Assembly (NCBI RefSeq): GCF_002887775.1
Contig: NZ_LOCM01000011.1
Span: 34,465-98,464, forward strand
Length of the DNA: 64,000 nucleotides
Direction: 5' to 3'
From: Streptococcus penaeicida
Lineage (GTDB): Bacteria; Bacillota; Bacilli; Lactobacillales; Streptococcaceae
In this document: positions 38,326-48,053 of the stretch, one piece after another
Layout of the letters: every line of letters begins with the position of its first letter
How positions within the stretch are numbered: position 1 is the first letter of the stretch
Notes under the pieces: generated by a model
The model's input: the letters and a program-made list of their open reading frames with translations, nothing else
Databases searched by the model: none
What the model was told of the DNA's origin: nothing
Program-made: the position numbers and the translations under genes

Positions 38326-38664
38326 ATGTCTCAAGAAATTTACGATTACGCTAACCAATTGGAAAGAGCTATTAGAAACCTTTCTGAATACAAAAAAGTT
38401 GAAGAGGCAAAAGTTGCCATCAAAGAAGATGAGCAAGCTAATCAATTATTTGATCAATTCGTAGCTATGCAAGAAAAACTTCAAGCTATGATGCAGAGTG
38501 GTCAAATGCCTTCTGCTGAGGAACAAACTGAAATTCAAGAATTGAGTCAAAAAATTGAAGGGGATTCCCTCTTAAAAGCCTATTTCGATGCCCAACAAGC
38601 ACTTTCGATCTACGTTAGTGATATTGAGCGTATTGTCTTTGCACCTCTTAAAGATTTAATTTAA
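38326..38664 (+). CDS. YlbF/YmcA family protein (UPF0342)
   Basis: A 112-aa all-helical acidic protein, [19 protein letters not shown], with heptad-like helices ([17 protein letters not shown] and a [17 protein letters not shown] end). YlbF/YmcA relatives in Bacillus form a complex that influences RNase Y. The streptococcal role is not defined. Start ATG 38326 follows AAAGGAGAAAA; the in-frame upstream start at 38299 lacks a ribosome site. Confidence 0.85.
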   Translation: MSQEIYDYANQLERAIRNLSEYKKVEEAKVAIKEDEQANQLFDQFVAMQEKLQAMMQSGQMPSAEEQTEIQELSQKIEGDSLLKAYFDAQQALSIYVSDIERIVFAPLKDLI

Positions 38665-38694
38665 TAGTAGTTAGACGAGTTTGAGGTGTTGCAG

Positions 38695-39609
38695 ATGACA
38701 AGAAAAATTGGAATCATTGGCATGGGACATGTGGGTTCAACGGTTGCGCACGGTTTAATTGCACAAGGTCTTTTTGATGAATATGTTTTGATAGATACAA
38801 ATGTTGAAAAAGTTGAAGCGGATGTTATTGATTTTCGTGATTCTATGGCTAATATCAATCAGCATGCTCTTATCAAGGTTAATGACTATCAAGCCTTAGC
38901 CGATGCGGAGATTATTATTTCAGCACTTGGAAATATTGCCCTTCAAGATAATCCTAACGCTGACCGCTTTGCAGAATTATCTTTTACTTCTAAAGAAGTG
39001 AAGAAAGTTTCTGAAAAGCTTAAAGATGTAGGTTTTTCAGGAATTATTATTGCTATTACAAATCCTGTTGATACGATCACTAGTCTTTATCAGTCTTATA
39101 CAGGACTTCCAAAAGAGTCCGTAATCGGTACTGGTACCTTACTTGATACTGCTAGAATGAAAAGAGCAGTAGCTGAAAAGTTTGCTATTGATCCTAGAAG
39201 TGTATATGGTTATAATTTAGGTGAGCATGGCAATTCACAATTTACTGCTTGGAGTCAAGTGAAAATAAAAGGTAAACCAATCCATCAATTGGCTAGTGAA
39301 GAAGAATTGGCAGCCTTGACAGAGGAATCTATTAAGGGTGGTCATCGTGTTTTCTTCGGAAAGAAATATACAAGTTATGGAATAGCCAGCTCAGCAATCC
39401 GATTAGCTTTGGCTGTTGTTTCCGATAGTCATGAAGAACTAGCTGTGTCTCATTACAATTCTACATATGATACTTATTTATCGACTCCAGCAATCATTGG
39501 TCGTCAGGGAGTTATTGAAGCCATTCATTTATATTTAAATGAAGAAGAAGAATTTAAGTTAAAAAAATCCGCAGATTATATCAAAAGTAAGGTTAAAGAT
39601 ACCTTATAG
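38695..39609 (+). CDS. L-2-hydroxyisocaproate dehydrogenase-like enzyme (lactate/malate dehydrogenase family)
   Basis: A 304-aa NAD-dependent 2-hydroxyacid dehydrogenase. GIIGMGHVGSTVA is the Rossmann motif, ITNPVD and the GTGTLLDTARMK stretch are family landmarks, and the catalytic histidine is in YNLGEHGNSQF. Divergence around the substrate loop (GNIALQDNPNADR) argues for L-HicDH rather than the main lactate dehydrogenase. Start ATG 38695 has TTGAGGTG six bases upstream. A terminator follows. Confidence 0.85.
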   Translation: MTRKIGIIGMGHVGSTVAHGLIAQGLFDEYVLIDTNVEKVEADVIDFRDSMANINQHALIKVNDYQALADAEIIISALGNIALQDNPNADRFAELSFTSKEVKKVSEKLKDVGFSGIIIAITNPVDTITSLYQSYTGLPKESVIGTGTLLDTARMKRAVAEKFAIDPRSVYGYNLGEHGNSQFTAWSQVKIKGKPIHQLASEEELAALTEESIKGGHRVFFGKKYTSYGIASSAIRLALAVVSDSHEELAVSHYNSTYDTYLSTPAIIGRQGVIEAIHLYLNEEEEFKLKKSADYIKSKVKDTL

Positions 39610-39612
39610 TTT

Positions 39613-39641
39613 AAAACCATTTTCATTGAAAATGGTTTTTT
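39613..39641 (+). terminator. Terminator after the hydroxyacid dehydrogenase gene
   Basis: AAAACCATTTTC / GAAAATGGTTTT (12 bp) with a 3-nt loop and T tail. Confidence 0.85.
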
Positions 39642-39707
39642 GAAGCAATTCCTTGAGCGTCATTTTGAATTATGTTACATTTAGAACAAGAAATCGAGGT
39701 AAATAAA

Positions 39708-41057
39708 ATGAATTCATACGATTATATTGTCATTGGTGGAGGGAGTGCTGGAATTGCATCTGCTAATCGTGCGGCTATCCATGGTGCCAGAGTTTTATTA
39801 ATTGAAGCCGACTTAGTTGGTGGGACTTGCGTTAATTTAGGTTGTGTTCCCAAAAAGGTGATGTGGTACGGTGCTCAAGTAGCTGACACCTTAAACACTT
39901 ATGCTCAAGATTATGGCTTTGATATTGAGCAAAAATCTTTTGATTTTGCTACCCTAAAGGCTAATCGTCAAGCATATATTGATCGCATTCATGCATCTTA
40001 TCAGAGAGGCTTTCAAAATAATGGTGTTGAATTTTTGGAAGGTTACGCAACTTTTCTTGACAAGCATCATGTTCAAGTTGCTGACCAAGTCTATTCGGCA
40101 GAACATATCCTGATTGCTACTGGTGGACATCCAGTGATTCCTGACCTTCCTGGGGCTAATTATGGCATTACTTCGGATGGTTTCTTTGATTTAGACCAAG
40201 TTCCGGAGCGGACCGCCATTGTGGGAGCTGGTTATATTGCCGTTGAAATTGCTGGTGTTTTAAATGCTTTAGGTTCAGAAACGCATTTACTAGTTCGACA
40301 TGATCGTCCATTACGTGAATTTGATAAAGATATCGTGGCTAGTTTAGTGGAAGAAATGGCTAATACTGGTCTTGATTTAATGACTGAGGCCCACGTCAAA
40401 TCTGTTACTAAAAATTCTGATCAGTCTTTGACCATTCTCCTAAAAGACGGGAAAACTTTGGAAGTTGATCAACTGATTTGGGCTATTGGTCGCAAGCCAA
40501 ATACAACAGGTTTTGGTCTTGAGAATTTGGGATTAGAAATGACTGAAGCAGGGTATATTAAAACGGATGCTTACGAGAATACGTCAGTATCTGGTATTTA
40601 CGCTGTGGGTGATATAAATGGGAAATTAGCCTTGACTCCTGTTGCTGTGGCGGCTGGTCGTCGTCTGTCGGAGCGTCTTTTCAATGGTAAGACGCATGAA
40701 AAATTGGATTATGACAATGTTGCGACAGTTATTTTTAGTCATCCGGCCATTGGTTCAATTGGTCTAAGTGAGGAAGCTGCGATCTCCAAATATGGGGAGG
40801 ATAAGGTGAAAACTTATCAATCAACTTTCACATCCATGTATACAGCTGTGACTAGTCACCGTCAAGTTTGCAAAATGAAGTTAGTAACAATGGGTCCAGA
40901 GGAAAAAATTGTCGGTCTCCATGGTATTGGTTATGGGGTTGACGAAATGATTCAAGGTTTCGCCGTTGCTATTAAAATGGGAGCGACTAAGGCTGATTTT
41001 GATAATACCGTTGCCATTCACCCAACTGGTGCTGAAGAATTTGTGACCATGAGATAA
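39708..41057 (+). CDS. gor: Glutathione-disulfide reductase
   Basis: A 449-aa FAD flavoenzyme reducing glutathione disulfide with [19 protein letters not shown] is the FAD motif and [13 protein letters not shown] holds the redox cysteine pair. [14 protein letters not shown] followed by HDRPLREFD is the NADPH domain (Arg supports NADPH), and AVGDINGK the second FAD contact. The dimer-interface histidine and glutamate are in [14 protein letters not shown] 39708 has an AGGTAAATAAA context; an upstream in-frame ATG at 39672 is less supported. Confidence 0.94.
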   Translation: MNSYDYIVIGGGSAGIASANRAAIHGARVLLIEADLVGGTCVNLGCVPKKVMWYGAQVADTLNTYAQDYGFDIEQKSFDFATLKANRQAYIDRIHASYQRGFQNNGVEFLEGYATFLDKHHVQVADQVYSAEHILIATGGHPVIPDLPGANYGITSDGFFDLDQVPERTAIVGAGYIAVEIAGVLNALGSETHLLVRHDRPLREFDKDIVASLVEEMANTGLDLMTEAHVKSVTKNSDQSLTILLKDGKTLEVDQLIWAIGRKPNTTGFGLENLGLEMTEAGYIKTDAYENTSVSGIYAVGDINGKLALTPVAVAAGRRLSERLFNGKTHEKLDYDNVATVIFSHPAIGSIGLSEEAAISKYGEDKVKTYQSTFTSMYTAVTSHRQVCKMKLVTMGPEEKIVGLHGIGYGVDEMIQGFAVAIKMGATKADFDNTVAIHPTGAEEFVTMR

Positions 41058-41089
41058 GAAAAAAAGTCTGAGATTTTTCTCAGGCTTTT
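41058..41089. terminator. Bidirectional terminator between gor and the DUF6556-like gene
   Basis: AAGTCTGAG / CTCAGGCTT with a 6-nt loop. There are T runs on both sides, stronger on the minus strand. Confidence 0.75.
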
Positions 41090-41510
41090 ATGGTGTCGTA
41101 TTGGTTTGTGCATTGCTACTAGAATCTGTCGCTGGAGTTGTGCTGGTACTTGTATCAGTATTAGCTGCAGGATTTTCCGATGAAGAACTGTTTTGTGCAT
41201 CGCTACTTTCTTGGGGAATAGCTGAGCTGGAACTTGAGCTCGTATCAGTATTACTATCTTGTTTTGAAGAATCCTTTTCGATAATTTTAACAATAGTAGA
41301 AGTAGAACTGTCAGAATTATCTTTTTTACTTTCAGTTTCAGGATGTAGCACTTTAGAAATAGTGATGGTAGCTACAATGATACTCAAGATTGAACCAACT
41401 AAAGCCAAGGTTTTTTGCAAAGCTGTTAAGCCAGTCTTGATATGTTTACCTGGTGACAAAGTGTTTTTACTTGCTGTTGATTTGTTTTTACGGGAATATT
41501 GTGAACTCAT
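41088..41510 (-). CDS. Small Ser/Thr-rich membrane protein (DUF6556-like)
   Basis: A 140-aa protein: a basic N-terminus (MSSQYSRKNKSTASKN), one membrane segment (LVGSILSIIVATITISKVL, about 37-55) and a long low-complexity extracytoplasmic tail rich in Ser, Thr, Asp and Asn. It resembles streptococcal DUF6556 proteins as I recall them; function unknown. On the minus strand a ribosome site AAGGAG precedes the start. It faces gor with a shared terminator. Confidence 0.7.
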   Translation of the reverse strand: MSSQYSRKNKSTASKNTLSPGKHIKTGLTALQKTLALVGSILSIIVATITISKVLHPETESKKDNSDSSTSTIVKIIEKDSSKQDSNTDTSSSSSSAIPQESSDAQNSSSSENPAANTDTSTSTTPATDSSSNAQTNTTP

Positions 41511-41746
41511 GATTTCTCCTTAATTCTGCTTAAACAGTTAGCATTTTTAAATTTTAAGTCGAATGCTAAAAAGTTTCACTTATTAGTATAAGCTTGATGA
41601 TAAGGTAAGTCAATTATTTACCATAGCTCTGCCATCTCACGCCAACCGATGGATAGGGTTTTAAAAGCAAATACTAGAATTATCATTCTTTTTCATTTAT
41701 AGTAATTTGTGTTAGAATAGAGTATTGAAAAAATTGAAGGTGAAAA

Positions 41747-42889
41747 ATGATTTATTTTGATAACTCGGCTACTACAATTCCCTATCCAGAGGTTTTGCGT
41801 ACCTATCAGGAAGTAGCTAGTAAAATTTATGGTAATCCCTCAAGCCTTCATCGCTTAGGGTCAAATGCTAGTCGGATACTAAAAGCGTCGCGTCAGCAAA
41901 TTGCGCAGCTCTTAAACTGCCAAGAAAGTGAGATTTACTTTACTTCCGGCGGTACAGAAAGTGATAACTGGGCTTTAAAAGGGACTGCTTTTGAGAAGCG
42001 TGCTTTTGGCAAGCATATTATTGTGTCTGAAATTGAGCATCCTGCCATCAAAGAGACTGCCAAATGGTTGTCCAGTCAAGGATTTGATATTTCTTATGCG
42101 CCCGTTACTGATAAAGGATTCGTTGACCTTGAAAAACTTGGCGCTTTGATTCGTCAAGATACTATTTTAGTGTCAATTATGGCAGTAAACAATGAAATTG
42201 GTGCTATTCAACCAATCAAGGCCATTTCACAATTATTAGCTGATAAACCCGGTGTAACTTTCCATGTTGATGCTGTTCAAGCAATAGGAAAAGTGGCTTT
42301 AGAAGAGTTTATGACTGAGCGCGTGGATTTAGCCTCTTTTTCTGGGCATAAATTTCACTCGGTTAGAGGCGTTGGCATTCTTTATAAAAAATCTGGAAAA
42401 CATATCACACCATTATTGCATGGTGGTGGCCAAGAAAGTGACCATAGATCAACAACAGAAAATCTTGCGGCTATCGCAAGTATGGCTAAGGCCTTAAGAA
42501 TGACACGAGAAAAAGAAGAAGCGTCAAACCAACGGATTGCTAAGATGAAAGAACTCATTTATCAAGCTCTCCTAACTTATGATGATGTTCAAATCTTTTC
42601 TAGTCAAGAATCTTTTGCACCAAACATTTTAACATTTGGTATTAAAGGTGTTCGTGGAGAAGTCTTAGTCCATGCTTTTGAAGATCATGATATTTACATT
42701 TCAACGACAAGTGCCTGTTCATCAAAAGCAGGAAAACCAGCAGGGACACTCATTGCTATGGGAGTTCCAGTCAAAGATGCACAGACAGCTGTGAGAATCA
42801 GTCTTGATGATGACAATAACATGGCCGAAATTGAGCAATTTCTAACGATTTTTAAACTCATCTACCAAAAAACACAGAAAGTAAGATAA
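41747..42889 (+). CDS. Cysteine desulfurase (NifS/IscS-like), partner of ThiI
   Basis: A 380-aa PLP enzyme that takes sulfur from cysteine. It starts [20 protein letters not shown], contains [24 protein letters not shown] and the PLP lysine in [12 protein letters not shown] (about 203). The catalytic loop cysteine is in [15 protein letters not shown] (about 326). It lies one base upstream of thiI, so it most likely hands sulfur to ThiI for s4U tRNA modification rather than serving general iron-sulfur assembly. Confidence 0.93.
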   Translation: MIYFDNSATTIPYPEVLRTYQEVASKIYGNPSSLHRLGSNASRILKASRQQIAQLLNCQESEIYFTSGGTESDNWALKGTAFEKRAFGKHIIVSEIEHPAIKETAKWLSSQGFDISYAPVTDKGFVDLEKLGALIRQDTILVSIMAVNNEIGAIQPIKAISQLLADKPGVTFHVDAVQAIGKVALEEFMTERVDLASFSGHKFHSVRGVGILYKKSGKHITPLLHGGGQESDHRSTTENLAAIASMAKALRMTREKEEASNQRIAKMKELIYQALLTYDDVQIFSSQESFAPNILTFGIKGVRGEVLVHAFEDHDIYISTTSACSSKAGKPAGTLIAMGVPVKDAQTAVRISLDDDNNMAEIEQFLTIFKLIYQKTQKVR

Positions 42890-42890
42890 A

Positions 42891-44105
42891 ATGCAATATT
42901 CAGAAATTATGGTTCGCCATGGTGAACTTTCAACTAAAGGCAAAAACCGTATGCGTTTCATTAATAAATTGAAAAGCAATATTCAAGATGTTTTGAGTCC
43001 TTTTCCACAAGTAACTGTTCGCTCAGACCGTGACCGGACACATGTCTACTTAAACGGTGCAGACTATCAACCAGTTGTAGAGGCTTTGAAATTAGTTTTT
43101 GGTATTCAAGCCTTATCACCGGTTTATAAGGTTGAAAAAAATGTCGAAGTACTTAAAAGCTCTGTTCAAGAAATCATGCAGTCCTTGTACAAAGAAGGTA
43201 TGACCTTTAAAATTTCTAGTAAACGGAGTGACCACCAATTTGAATTAGATAGCCGTGATTTAAATTTAACTTTGGGAAATGCTGTTTTTGATGTTTTACC
43301 TCATATCAAAGCTCAAATGAAACAACCTGATGTCAATTTGCAAGTTGAAATTCGTGATGAGGCGGCCTATTTATCTTATGAAAATATTAAAGGTGCAGGT
43401 GGTTTACCAGTTGGAACATCAGGAAAAGGCATGCTCATGTTATCTGGGGGAATTGATTCACCAGTAGCAGGTTACTTGGCCTTAAAACGTGGTGTTGATA
43501 TTGAAGCAGTTCATTTTGCTAGTCCTCCTTATACAAGTCCCGGAGCTTTGGAAAAAGCCAAGGATTTAACCAGACGGTTGACACGTTTTGGTGGTAACAT
43601 TCAATTTATCGAAGTTCCTTTTACAGAGATTCAAGAAGAGATTAAAGAAAAAGCACCAGAAGCTTATTTAATGACCTTGACGCGACGGTTCATGATGCGA
43701 ATTACAGATGCCATCCGTCAATCGCGAAATGGTTTAGTCATCATTAATGGTGAAAGCCTTGGTCAAGTTGCCAGTCAAACACTTGAGAGTATGCAAGCTA
43801 TCAATGCTGTCACTTCCACACCTATAATTAGACCAGTGGTTACAATGGATAAATTAGAAATCATTGACATTGCCGAAAAAATCAATACCTTTGACATTTC
43901 CATTCAACCATTTGAAGATTGTTGTACCATATTTGCTCCAGATAGACCAAAAACAAATCCTAAAATTAAAAATGTTGAACAATATGAAAAACGTTTTGAT
44001 ATTGAGGGATTAGTTCAAAGAGCTGTCGCAGGTATTATCGTTTCTGAAATCACTCCTGTTGATGATAGTGATGCCATTGAAGAATTAATTGAAGATATTT
44101 TATAA
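42891..44105 (+). CDS. thiI: tRNA 4-thiouridine synthetase ThiI
   Basis: A 404-aa protein making 4-thiouridine in tRNA. It has an N-terminal ferredoxin-like and THUMP region (about 1-165) and the PP-loop [18 protein letters not shown] (about 183-200) for ATP activation of U8. The C-terminal rhodanese domain of the E. coli enzyme is missing, as is normal in Gram-positives, where the adjacent cysteine desulfurase delivers sulfur. [15 protein letters not shown] cysteines occur near 345 ([11 protein letters not shown]). Confidence 0.96.
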   Translation: MQYSEIMVRHGELSTKGKNRMRFINKLKSNIQDVLSPFPQVTVRSDRDRTHVYLNGADYQPVVEALKLVFGIQALSPVYKVEKNVEVLKSSVQEIMQSLYKEGMTFKISSKRSDHQFELDSRDLNLTLGNAVFDVLPHIKAQMKQPDVNLQVEIRDEAAYLSYENIKGAGGLPVGTSGKGMLMLSGGIDSPVAGYLALKRGVDIEAVHFASPPYTSPGALEKAKDLTRRLTRFGGNIQFIEVPFTEIQEEIKEKAPEAYLMTLTRRFMMRITDAIRQSRNGLVIINGESLGQVASQTLESMQAINAVTSTPIIRPVVTMDKLEIIDIAEKINTFDISIQPFEDCCTIFAPDRPKTNPKIKNVEQYEKRFDIEGLVQRAVAGIIVSEITPVDDSDAIEELIEDIL

Positions 44106-44130
44106 AAAGATTTCCTAGGAAATCTTTTTT
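44106..44130 (+). terminator. Terminator of the desulfurase-thiI operon
   Basis: AAAGATTTC / GAAATCTTT around a CTAG loop, followed by a T run, immediately after the thiI stop. Confidence 0.8.
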
Positions 44131-44185
44131 GTCTATAAGATATTTATTAAAAAATGGTATAATAATGAAAAGAGGAGGAGCTGTC

Positions 44186-45373
44186 ATGACAATTAAACGG
44201 AACTATTTTAAACTGATAACCTCGATTATAAGTTTAATTCTTGCCATCTTAATTTTTGCCCTAATTTATGATTTTTTAGGTTTCCATAAACATGAAGCCC
44301 AAACGAAATCGAAAAGTGAAGTGACTCATACAGCCCGAGTCGTCGCTAATGGTGATATCTTGTTACATGATGTCCTTTACGAAAGTGCTGAAGTCAGTCC
44401 CAATAAATATGATTTTACTCCCTATTTTGAATATGTTAAAGACAGAATCAGTCAAGCAGATTTGGCTATTGGCGATTATGAAGGAACCATCAGTCCTGAT
44501 TACCCACTTGCAGGATATCCTCTTTTCAATGCCCCAAAAGAAATTGCTCGAGACATTAAGGCAACTGGGTATGATGTGGTAGATATTGCACATAATCATA
44601 TTTTGGATTCTGGTCTAGAAGGTGCATTAAATACTAAAGAAACTTTTAAAAAATTAGGCATTGATTCAATTGGGATTTATGAAAAAAATCGTAAAACGGA
44701 ACCATTTTTAATAAAAGAAGTCAATGGCATTAAAATAGCAATCCTTGGCTATGTATATGGCTATAATGCATGGAAGCAATTTAAGTTCTGATCAATTTGA
44801 AAAACATATGTCAGATTTTGATCAAAAAAAAATGAAAGCCGAAATCAAAGAAGCTGAGAAAAAAGCTGATATTACAATCGTAATGCCTCAAATGGGTGTT
44901 GAATATGCCTTAAAGCCTAATGAAGAACAAAAGGAATTATACCGTTCTATGGTTGATTGGGGGGCAGATGTAGTTCTTGGTGGACATCCCCATGTTGTCG
45001 AACCTGCTGAGACATTAAAAAAGGTAATGAGAAAAAATTTATAATCTATTCTATGGGGAATTTCATTTCAAATCAACGCTTAGAGACTTTGGATGACATT
45101 TGGACAGAACGTGGACTCTTAATGGATTTGACTTTTGAGAAAAAAGGTAAAGTCACCAGAATAAAAACGGTTAAGGCACACCCTACTTTAGTACTAGCTA
45201 AACCCAAAGGGACAACTGGCAGAAGTGGTTTTGACTTATATAACTACCGTACCTTGGTTTTAGAAGATTTTATTAAGGGAGGAAAATACCGAGCTAAAAT
45301 CGATGAAGAAACTCAGGGAAAAGTTGATACAGCCTATAAAGAAATGAATGAGCATGTCAATTTAAAATGGTAA
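44186..45373 (+). pseudogene. CapA family (poly-gamma-glutamate synthesis-like) membrane protein, three frameshifts
   Basis: MTIKRNYFKLITSIISLILA begins a signal-anchor, then VVANGDILLHDVLYESAE, IGDYEGTIS, YDVVDIAHNHILDSG and GGHPHVVEPAE. This is the CapA metallophosphatase-like fold with its Asp, Asn and His ligands. The frame breaks at 44768 (one G missing), 44780-44782 (one T missing) and 45017-45022 (one A missing). Adding the three bases gives a 396-aa protein through IIYSMGNFISNQRLETLDD. CapA proteins act at the cell surface in poly-glutamate or related polymer formation; no other cap gene is nearby. Start ATG 44186 follows AGAGGAGGAG. Confidence 0.83.
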
Positions 45374-45388
45374 AATAATAGAAATCAC

Positions 45389-45416
45389 TTGCTTAATTCA
45401 AAAAGAGTGCTATAAT
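45389..45416 (+). promoter_or_regulatory. rplU operon promoter
   Basis: TTGCTT (45389-45394), a 16-nt spacer and TATAAT (45411-45416). Confidence 0.6.
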
Positions 45417-45429
45417 AGTAATGTTGACT

Positions 45430-45530
45430 AAATGCACATCCTGTGCAACCGCGCGAAAATCGTTAAAGTAGAGTAATCTCACGATTCCAGGCGAGTCTTC
45501 ACAGAGGGAAACCTCGTCAAAATATTTATA
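45430..45530 (+). promoter_or_regulatory. Ribosomal protein L21 leader
   Basis: The non-coding stretch between the promoter and rplU contains the pattern expected of the Firmicutes L21 leader: GTGCAACCGCGCGAAAAT, GATTCCAGGCGAG and AGAGGGAAACCTCG hairpins. It probably mediates autoregulation. This is assigned by memory of the motif and by position. Confidence 0.65.
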
Positions 45531-45541
45531 GGAGGTGCATC

Positions 45542-45856
45542 ATGAGCACATACGCAATCATCAAAACTGGTGGAAAACAAGTTAAAGTTGAAGTAGGTCA
45601 AGCAATCTACGTTGAGAAAATTGACGCAGAAGCTGGAGCAGAAGTAACTTTTAACGAAGTTGTTCTTGTAGGTGGTGACAAAACTGTAGTTGGTACTCCA
45701 GTTGTTGAAGGAGCTACTGTTGTTGGAACTGTTGAAAAACAAGGAAAACAAAAGAAAGTTGTTACTTTCAAATACAAACCTAAAAAAGGTAGTCACCGTA
45801 AACAAGGTCATCGTCAACCTTACACTAAAGTTGTCATTGACGCAATCAACGCATAA
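45542..45856 (+). CDS. rplU: 50S ribosomal protein L21
   Basis: A 104-aa 23S rRNA-binding protein: [20 protein letters not shown] at the N-terminus and [20 protein letters not shown] near the C-terminus. Complete at family length with a GGAGGTG ribosome site. First gene of rplU-prp-rpmA, with the L21 leader upstream. Confidence 0.98.
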   Translation: MSTYAIIKTGGKQVKVEVGQAIYVEKIDAEAGAEVTFNEVVLVGGDKTVVGTPVVEGATVVGTVEKQGKQKKVVTFKYKPKKGSHRKQGHRQPYTKVVIDAINA

Positions 45857-45865
45857 TTTAGTCGC

Positions 45866-46189
45866 ATGATTAAAGCAATTTTTACTCGTCATCCAGATGG
45901 TTCTTTAAACAGTGTCACACTGACAGGGCATGCTGGAAGTGGTGAATATGGCTTTGATATTGTCTGCGCATCTGTGAGTACATTGGCTATTAACTTTATT
46001 AATTCGCTAGAAATACTAACAAATACTGATGCCGATTTACATGTCGATCAGGTTGAAGGTGGGTACATGAAGATTTCAGTCCCACATGACAATCAGGAGA
46101 AGGTTCAATTATTATTTGAATCATTTCTTCTAGGAATGACTAATTTGTCTGAAAATTCCTCAGAATTTGTCAAAACAAAGGTCATCTAA
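45866..46189 (+). CDS. prp: Ribosomal-processing cysteine protease Prp
   Basis: A 107-aa protein with the two catalytic signatures GHAGSGEYGFDIVCASVSTL, giving His (about 22) and Cys (about 34). It lies between rplU and rpmA. Prp removes the N-terminal extension of L27 in Firmicutes. The L27 encoded next door has such an extension ending LQLF before AHKKGGGS, so enzyme and substrate are adjacent and co-transcribed. There are only nine bases between the rplU stop and this start. Confidence 0.93.
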   Translation: MIKAIFTRHPDGSLNSVTLTGHAGSGEYGFDIVCASVSTLAINFINSLEILTNTDADLHVDQVEGGYMKISVPHDNQEKVQLLFESFLLGMTNLSENSSEFVKTKVI

Positions 46190-46216
46190 ATTTAATTTAA
46201 GAGAGGAAACAACATT

Positions 46217-46510
46217 ATGTTAAAAATGAATCTTGCTAACTTGCAACTTTTCGCCCACAAAAAAGGTGGAGGTTCTACATCAAACGGACGTGATTCACAA
46301 GCTAAACGTCTAGGCGCTAAAGCTGCTGACGGACAAACTGTATCAGGTGGTTCAATTCTTTTCCGTCAACGCGGAACTCATATCTATCCAGGCGTAAACG
46401 TTGGCCGTGGTGGAGATGACACACTTTTCGCTAAAGTTGAAGGTGTGGTACGTTTCGAACGTAAAGGTCGCGACAAACGTCAAGTATCTGTATACCCAGT
46501 TGCTAAATAA
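46217..46510 (+). CDS. rpmA: 50S ribosomal protein L27 (with cleavable N-terminal extension)
   Basis: A 97-aa protein starting [20 protein letters not shown] and including [20 protein letters not shown], the L27 core. The N-terminal [12 protein letters not shown] is the Firmicutes-type propeptide removed by Prp after LQLF, exposing AHKKGGG, which reaches toward the peptidyl-transferase centre. AGAGGAAA is spaced for ATG 46217; an internal ATG at 46226 is also possible. Confidence 0.97.
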   Translation: MLKMNLANLQLFAHKKGGGSTSNGRDSQAKRLGAKAADGQTVSGGSILFRQRGTHIYPGVNVGRGGDDTLFAKVEGVVRFERKGRDKRQVSVYPVAK

Positions 46511-46521
46511 TTTTGAAATAG

Positions 46522-46547
46522 AACTCTCTGCTCGTCAGAGAGTTTTT
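46522..46547 (+). terminator. Terminator of rplU-prp-rpmA
   Basis: AACTCTCTG / CAGAGAGTT (9 bp) with loop CTCGT and T tail. Confidence 0.85.
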
Positions 46548-46654
46548 CTTTATGCTTTTGAGAATAGCAGAGCTGAGCTCATATGTGGTTATGGCACCTC
46601 AGCAAGTTTAACGCGCACTGTCCTTCCAAATAGGTGCGGTAAAATCGGTTTTTG

Positions 46655-46663
46655 TGGTATAAT
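46655..46663 (+). promoter_or_regulatory. Promoter of the LysR-lspA-rluD unit
   Basis: TGGTATAAT is an extended -10, 28 nt before the LysR start, after the rpmA terminator. Confidence 0.5.
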
Positions 46664-46690
46664 AACTCTTACAGGAAAAAGGATTGATTT

Positions 46691-47608
46691 ATGAATATAC
46701 AACAATTACGCTATGTCGTCGCCATAGCAAATAACGGAACATTTCGTGAAGCTGCAAGTAAATTATATGTCAGCCAACCAAGTTTGTCGGTGTCAATCAA
46801 AGACTTGGAAGAAGAATTAAATTTTAAAATTTTTAATCGGACAACTACAGGAACGGTCTTAACAACACAAGGTTTAGTCTTTTATGAAAAAGCCTTAGAA
46901 GTGGTTAAATGTTTTGATTCCTTTGAAAAACAATTTTCAGAATCTGAATTTGACCAAAATGAGTTTTCAGTTGCCAGTCAACATTATGATTTCTTAGCAC
47001 CAATCATCACTGAATTTGCGGAAAAGAACAGTCAAAATAAGCGTCTTCGTTTATTTGAAACAACCACGATTCAAATTCTAGATGAAGTGGCACAAGGGAA
47101 TAGTGAAATTGGTATTATCTATTTAAATCTGCAAAATCGTAAGGGTCTCTATCAAAGAATGGAAAAACTAGGCTTGGAATATCAGGAATTAGATAGCTTC
47201 CAAACCCATGTTTATTTAGGAGAGAACCATCCACTAGCTAAAAAAGAAAGTGTTAAGATAACTGAATTAGAAGGTTATCCAGTGGTCAAGTTTACTCAGG
47301 AAAAAGACGAGTATCTTTATTATTCAGAGAACTTCGTTAATACCAATGAAACAGACATTACTTACTATGTCACAGACCGGGCAACCTTAAATGGCATTCT
47401 TGAAAGAACGGAAGCTTTTGCGACAGGTTCGGGTTATATTGACCAAGAGTCAGTTAATGCCATTAAAGTCATACCCGTTGAAGACCATTTAGAAAATAAA
47501 ATGGTCTATGTCAAACGCCAAGATCGCAATCTCACACCATCAGCCTTAACATTTATCACCTTACTGAAGGAATACTTGGAATCTTATTGTCAGAAAGAGA
47601 AAGCATGA
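46691..47608 (+). CDS. LysR family transcriptional regulator
   Basis: A 305-aa regulator with an N-terminal winged helix-turn-helix ([20 protein letters not shown] through [20 protein letters not shown]) and a periplasmic-binding-like effector domain (about 90-300). It belongs to the CysB/CpsY-like subgroup by appearance, but I cannot assign an effector or target. Its stop overlaps the lspA start (ATGA), so it is co-transcribed with lspA and rluD. Confidence 0.9.
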   Translation: MNIQQLRYVVAIANNGTFREAASKLYVSQPSLSVSIKDLEEELNFKIFNRTTTGTVLTTQGLVFYEKALEVVKCFDSFEKQFSESEFDQNEFSVASQHYDFLAPIITEFAEKNSQNKRLRLFETTTIQILDEVAQGNSEIGIIYLNLQNRKGLYQRMEKLGLEYQELDSFQTHVYLGENHPLAKKESVKITELEGYPVVKFTQEKDEYLYYSENFVNTNETDITYYVTDRATLNGILERTEAFATGSGYIDQESVNAIKVIPVEDHLENKMVYVKRQDRNLTPSALTFITLLKEYLESYCQKEKA

Positions 47609-48051
47609 AAGCATTAAAATTACTCTTTGTCTCAAGCCTCCTCATTATTCTGGATCAAGCCAGCAAATGGTGGATCGTCAAAGAAATCCCATTAGGGGAA
47701 GTTAGACCATTTATACCTGGACTTTTTAGTCTGACTTATTTGCAGAATCGCGGAGCTGCCTTTTCCATTTTACAAAACCAACAATGGTTTTTTACCCTGA
47801 TGACAATTGCTATCATCGGCGCTGCTATTATATATTATTTTAAATCTAAAAGCATAACATTACTGAAAGAAATAGCCTTGCTATTGATTATTTCAGGTGG
47901 CATTGGTAATTTTATAGATCGTTTAAGATTATCATATGTGGTCGATATGGTCCATTTGGATTTTATGAACTTTGCCATTTTTAACGTGGCCGATTCCTAC
48001 CTCTCAGTAGGTGTCTTATTATTAGTGATTGTCTTTTGGAAGGAAGAATAA
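47605..48051 (+). CDS. lspA: Lipoprotein signal peptidase (signal peptidase II)
   Basis: A 148-aa four-helix membrane aspartyl protease that cleaves prolipoproteins before the lipidated cysteine. [39 protein letters not shown] (first catalytic Asp) and [14 protein letters not shown] (second catalytic Asp) are the family motifs in order. The start ATG 47605 overlaps the LysR stop; an earlier in-frame start at 47587 lies inside that gene. Confidence 0.96.
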   Translation: MKALKLLFVSSLLIILDQASKWWIVKEIPLGEVRPFIPGLFSLTYLQNRGAAFSILQNQQWFFTLMTIAIIGAAIIYYFKSKSITLLKEIALLLIISGGIGNFIDRLRLSYVVDMVHLDFMNFAIFNVADSYLSVGVLLLVIVFWKEE

Positions 48052-48053
48052 GC

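Noticed and set aside
41101..41523. Plus-strand open frame opposite the small membrane protein
   Set aside because: The minus-strand reading has a basic N-terminus, a membrane segment and a ribosome site. The plus-strand reading is an artefact of its Ser-rich repeats.
45479..45892. Minus-strand open frame opposite rplU
   Set aside because: It is the antisense shadow of a ribosomal protein gene with strong codon bias; composition (Asn/Phe/Ser-rich) is unlike a real protein.
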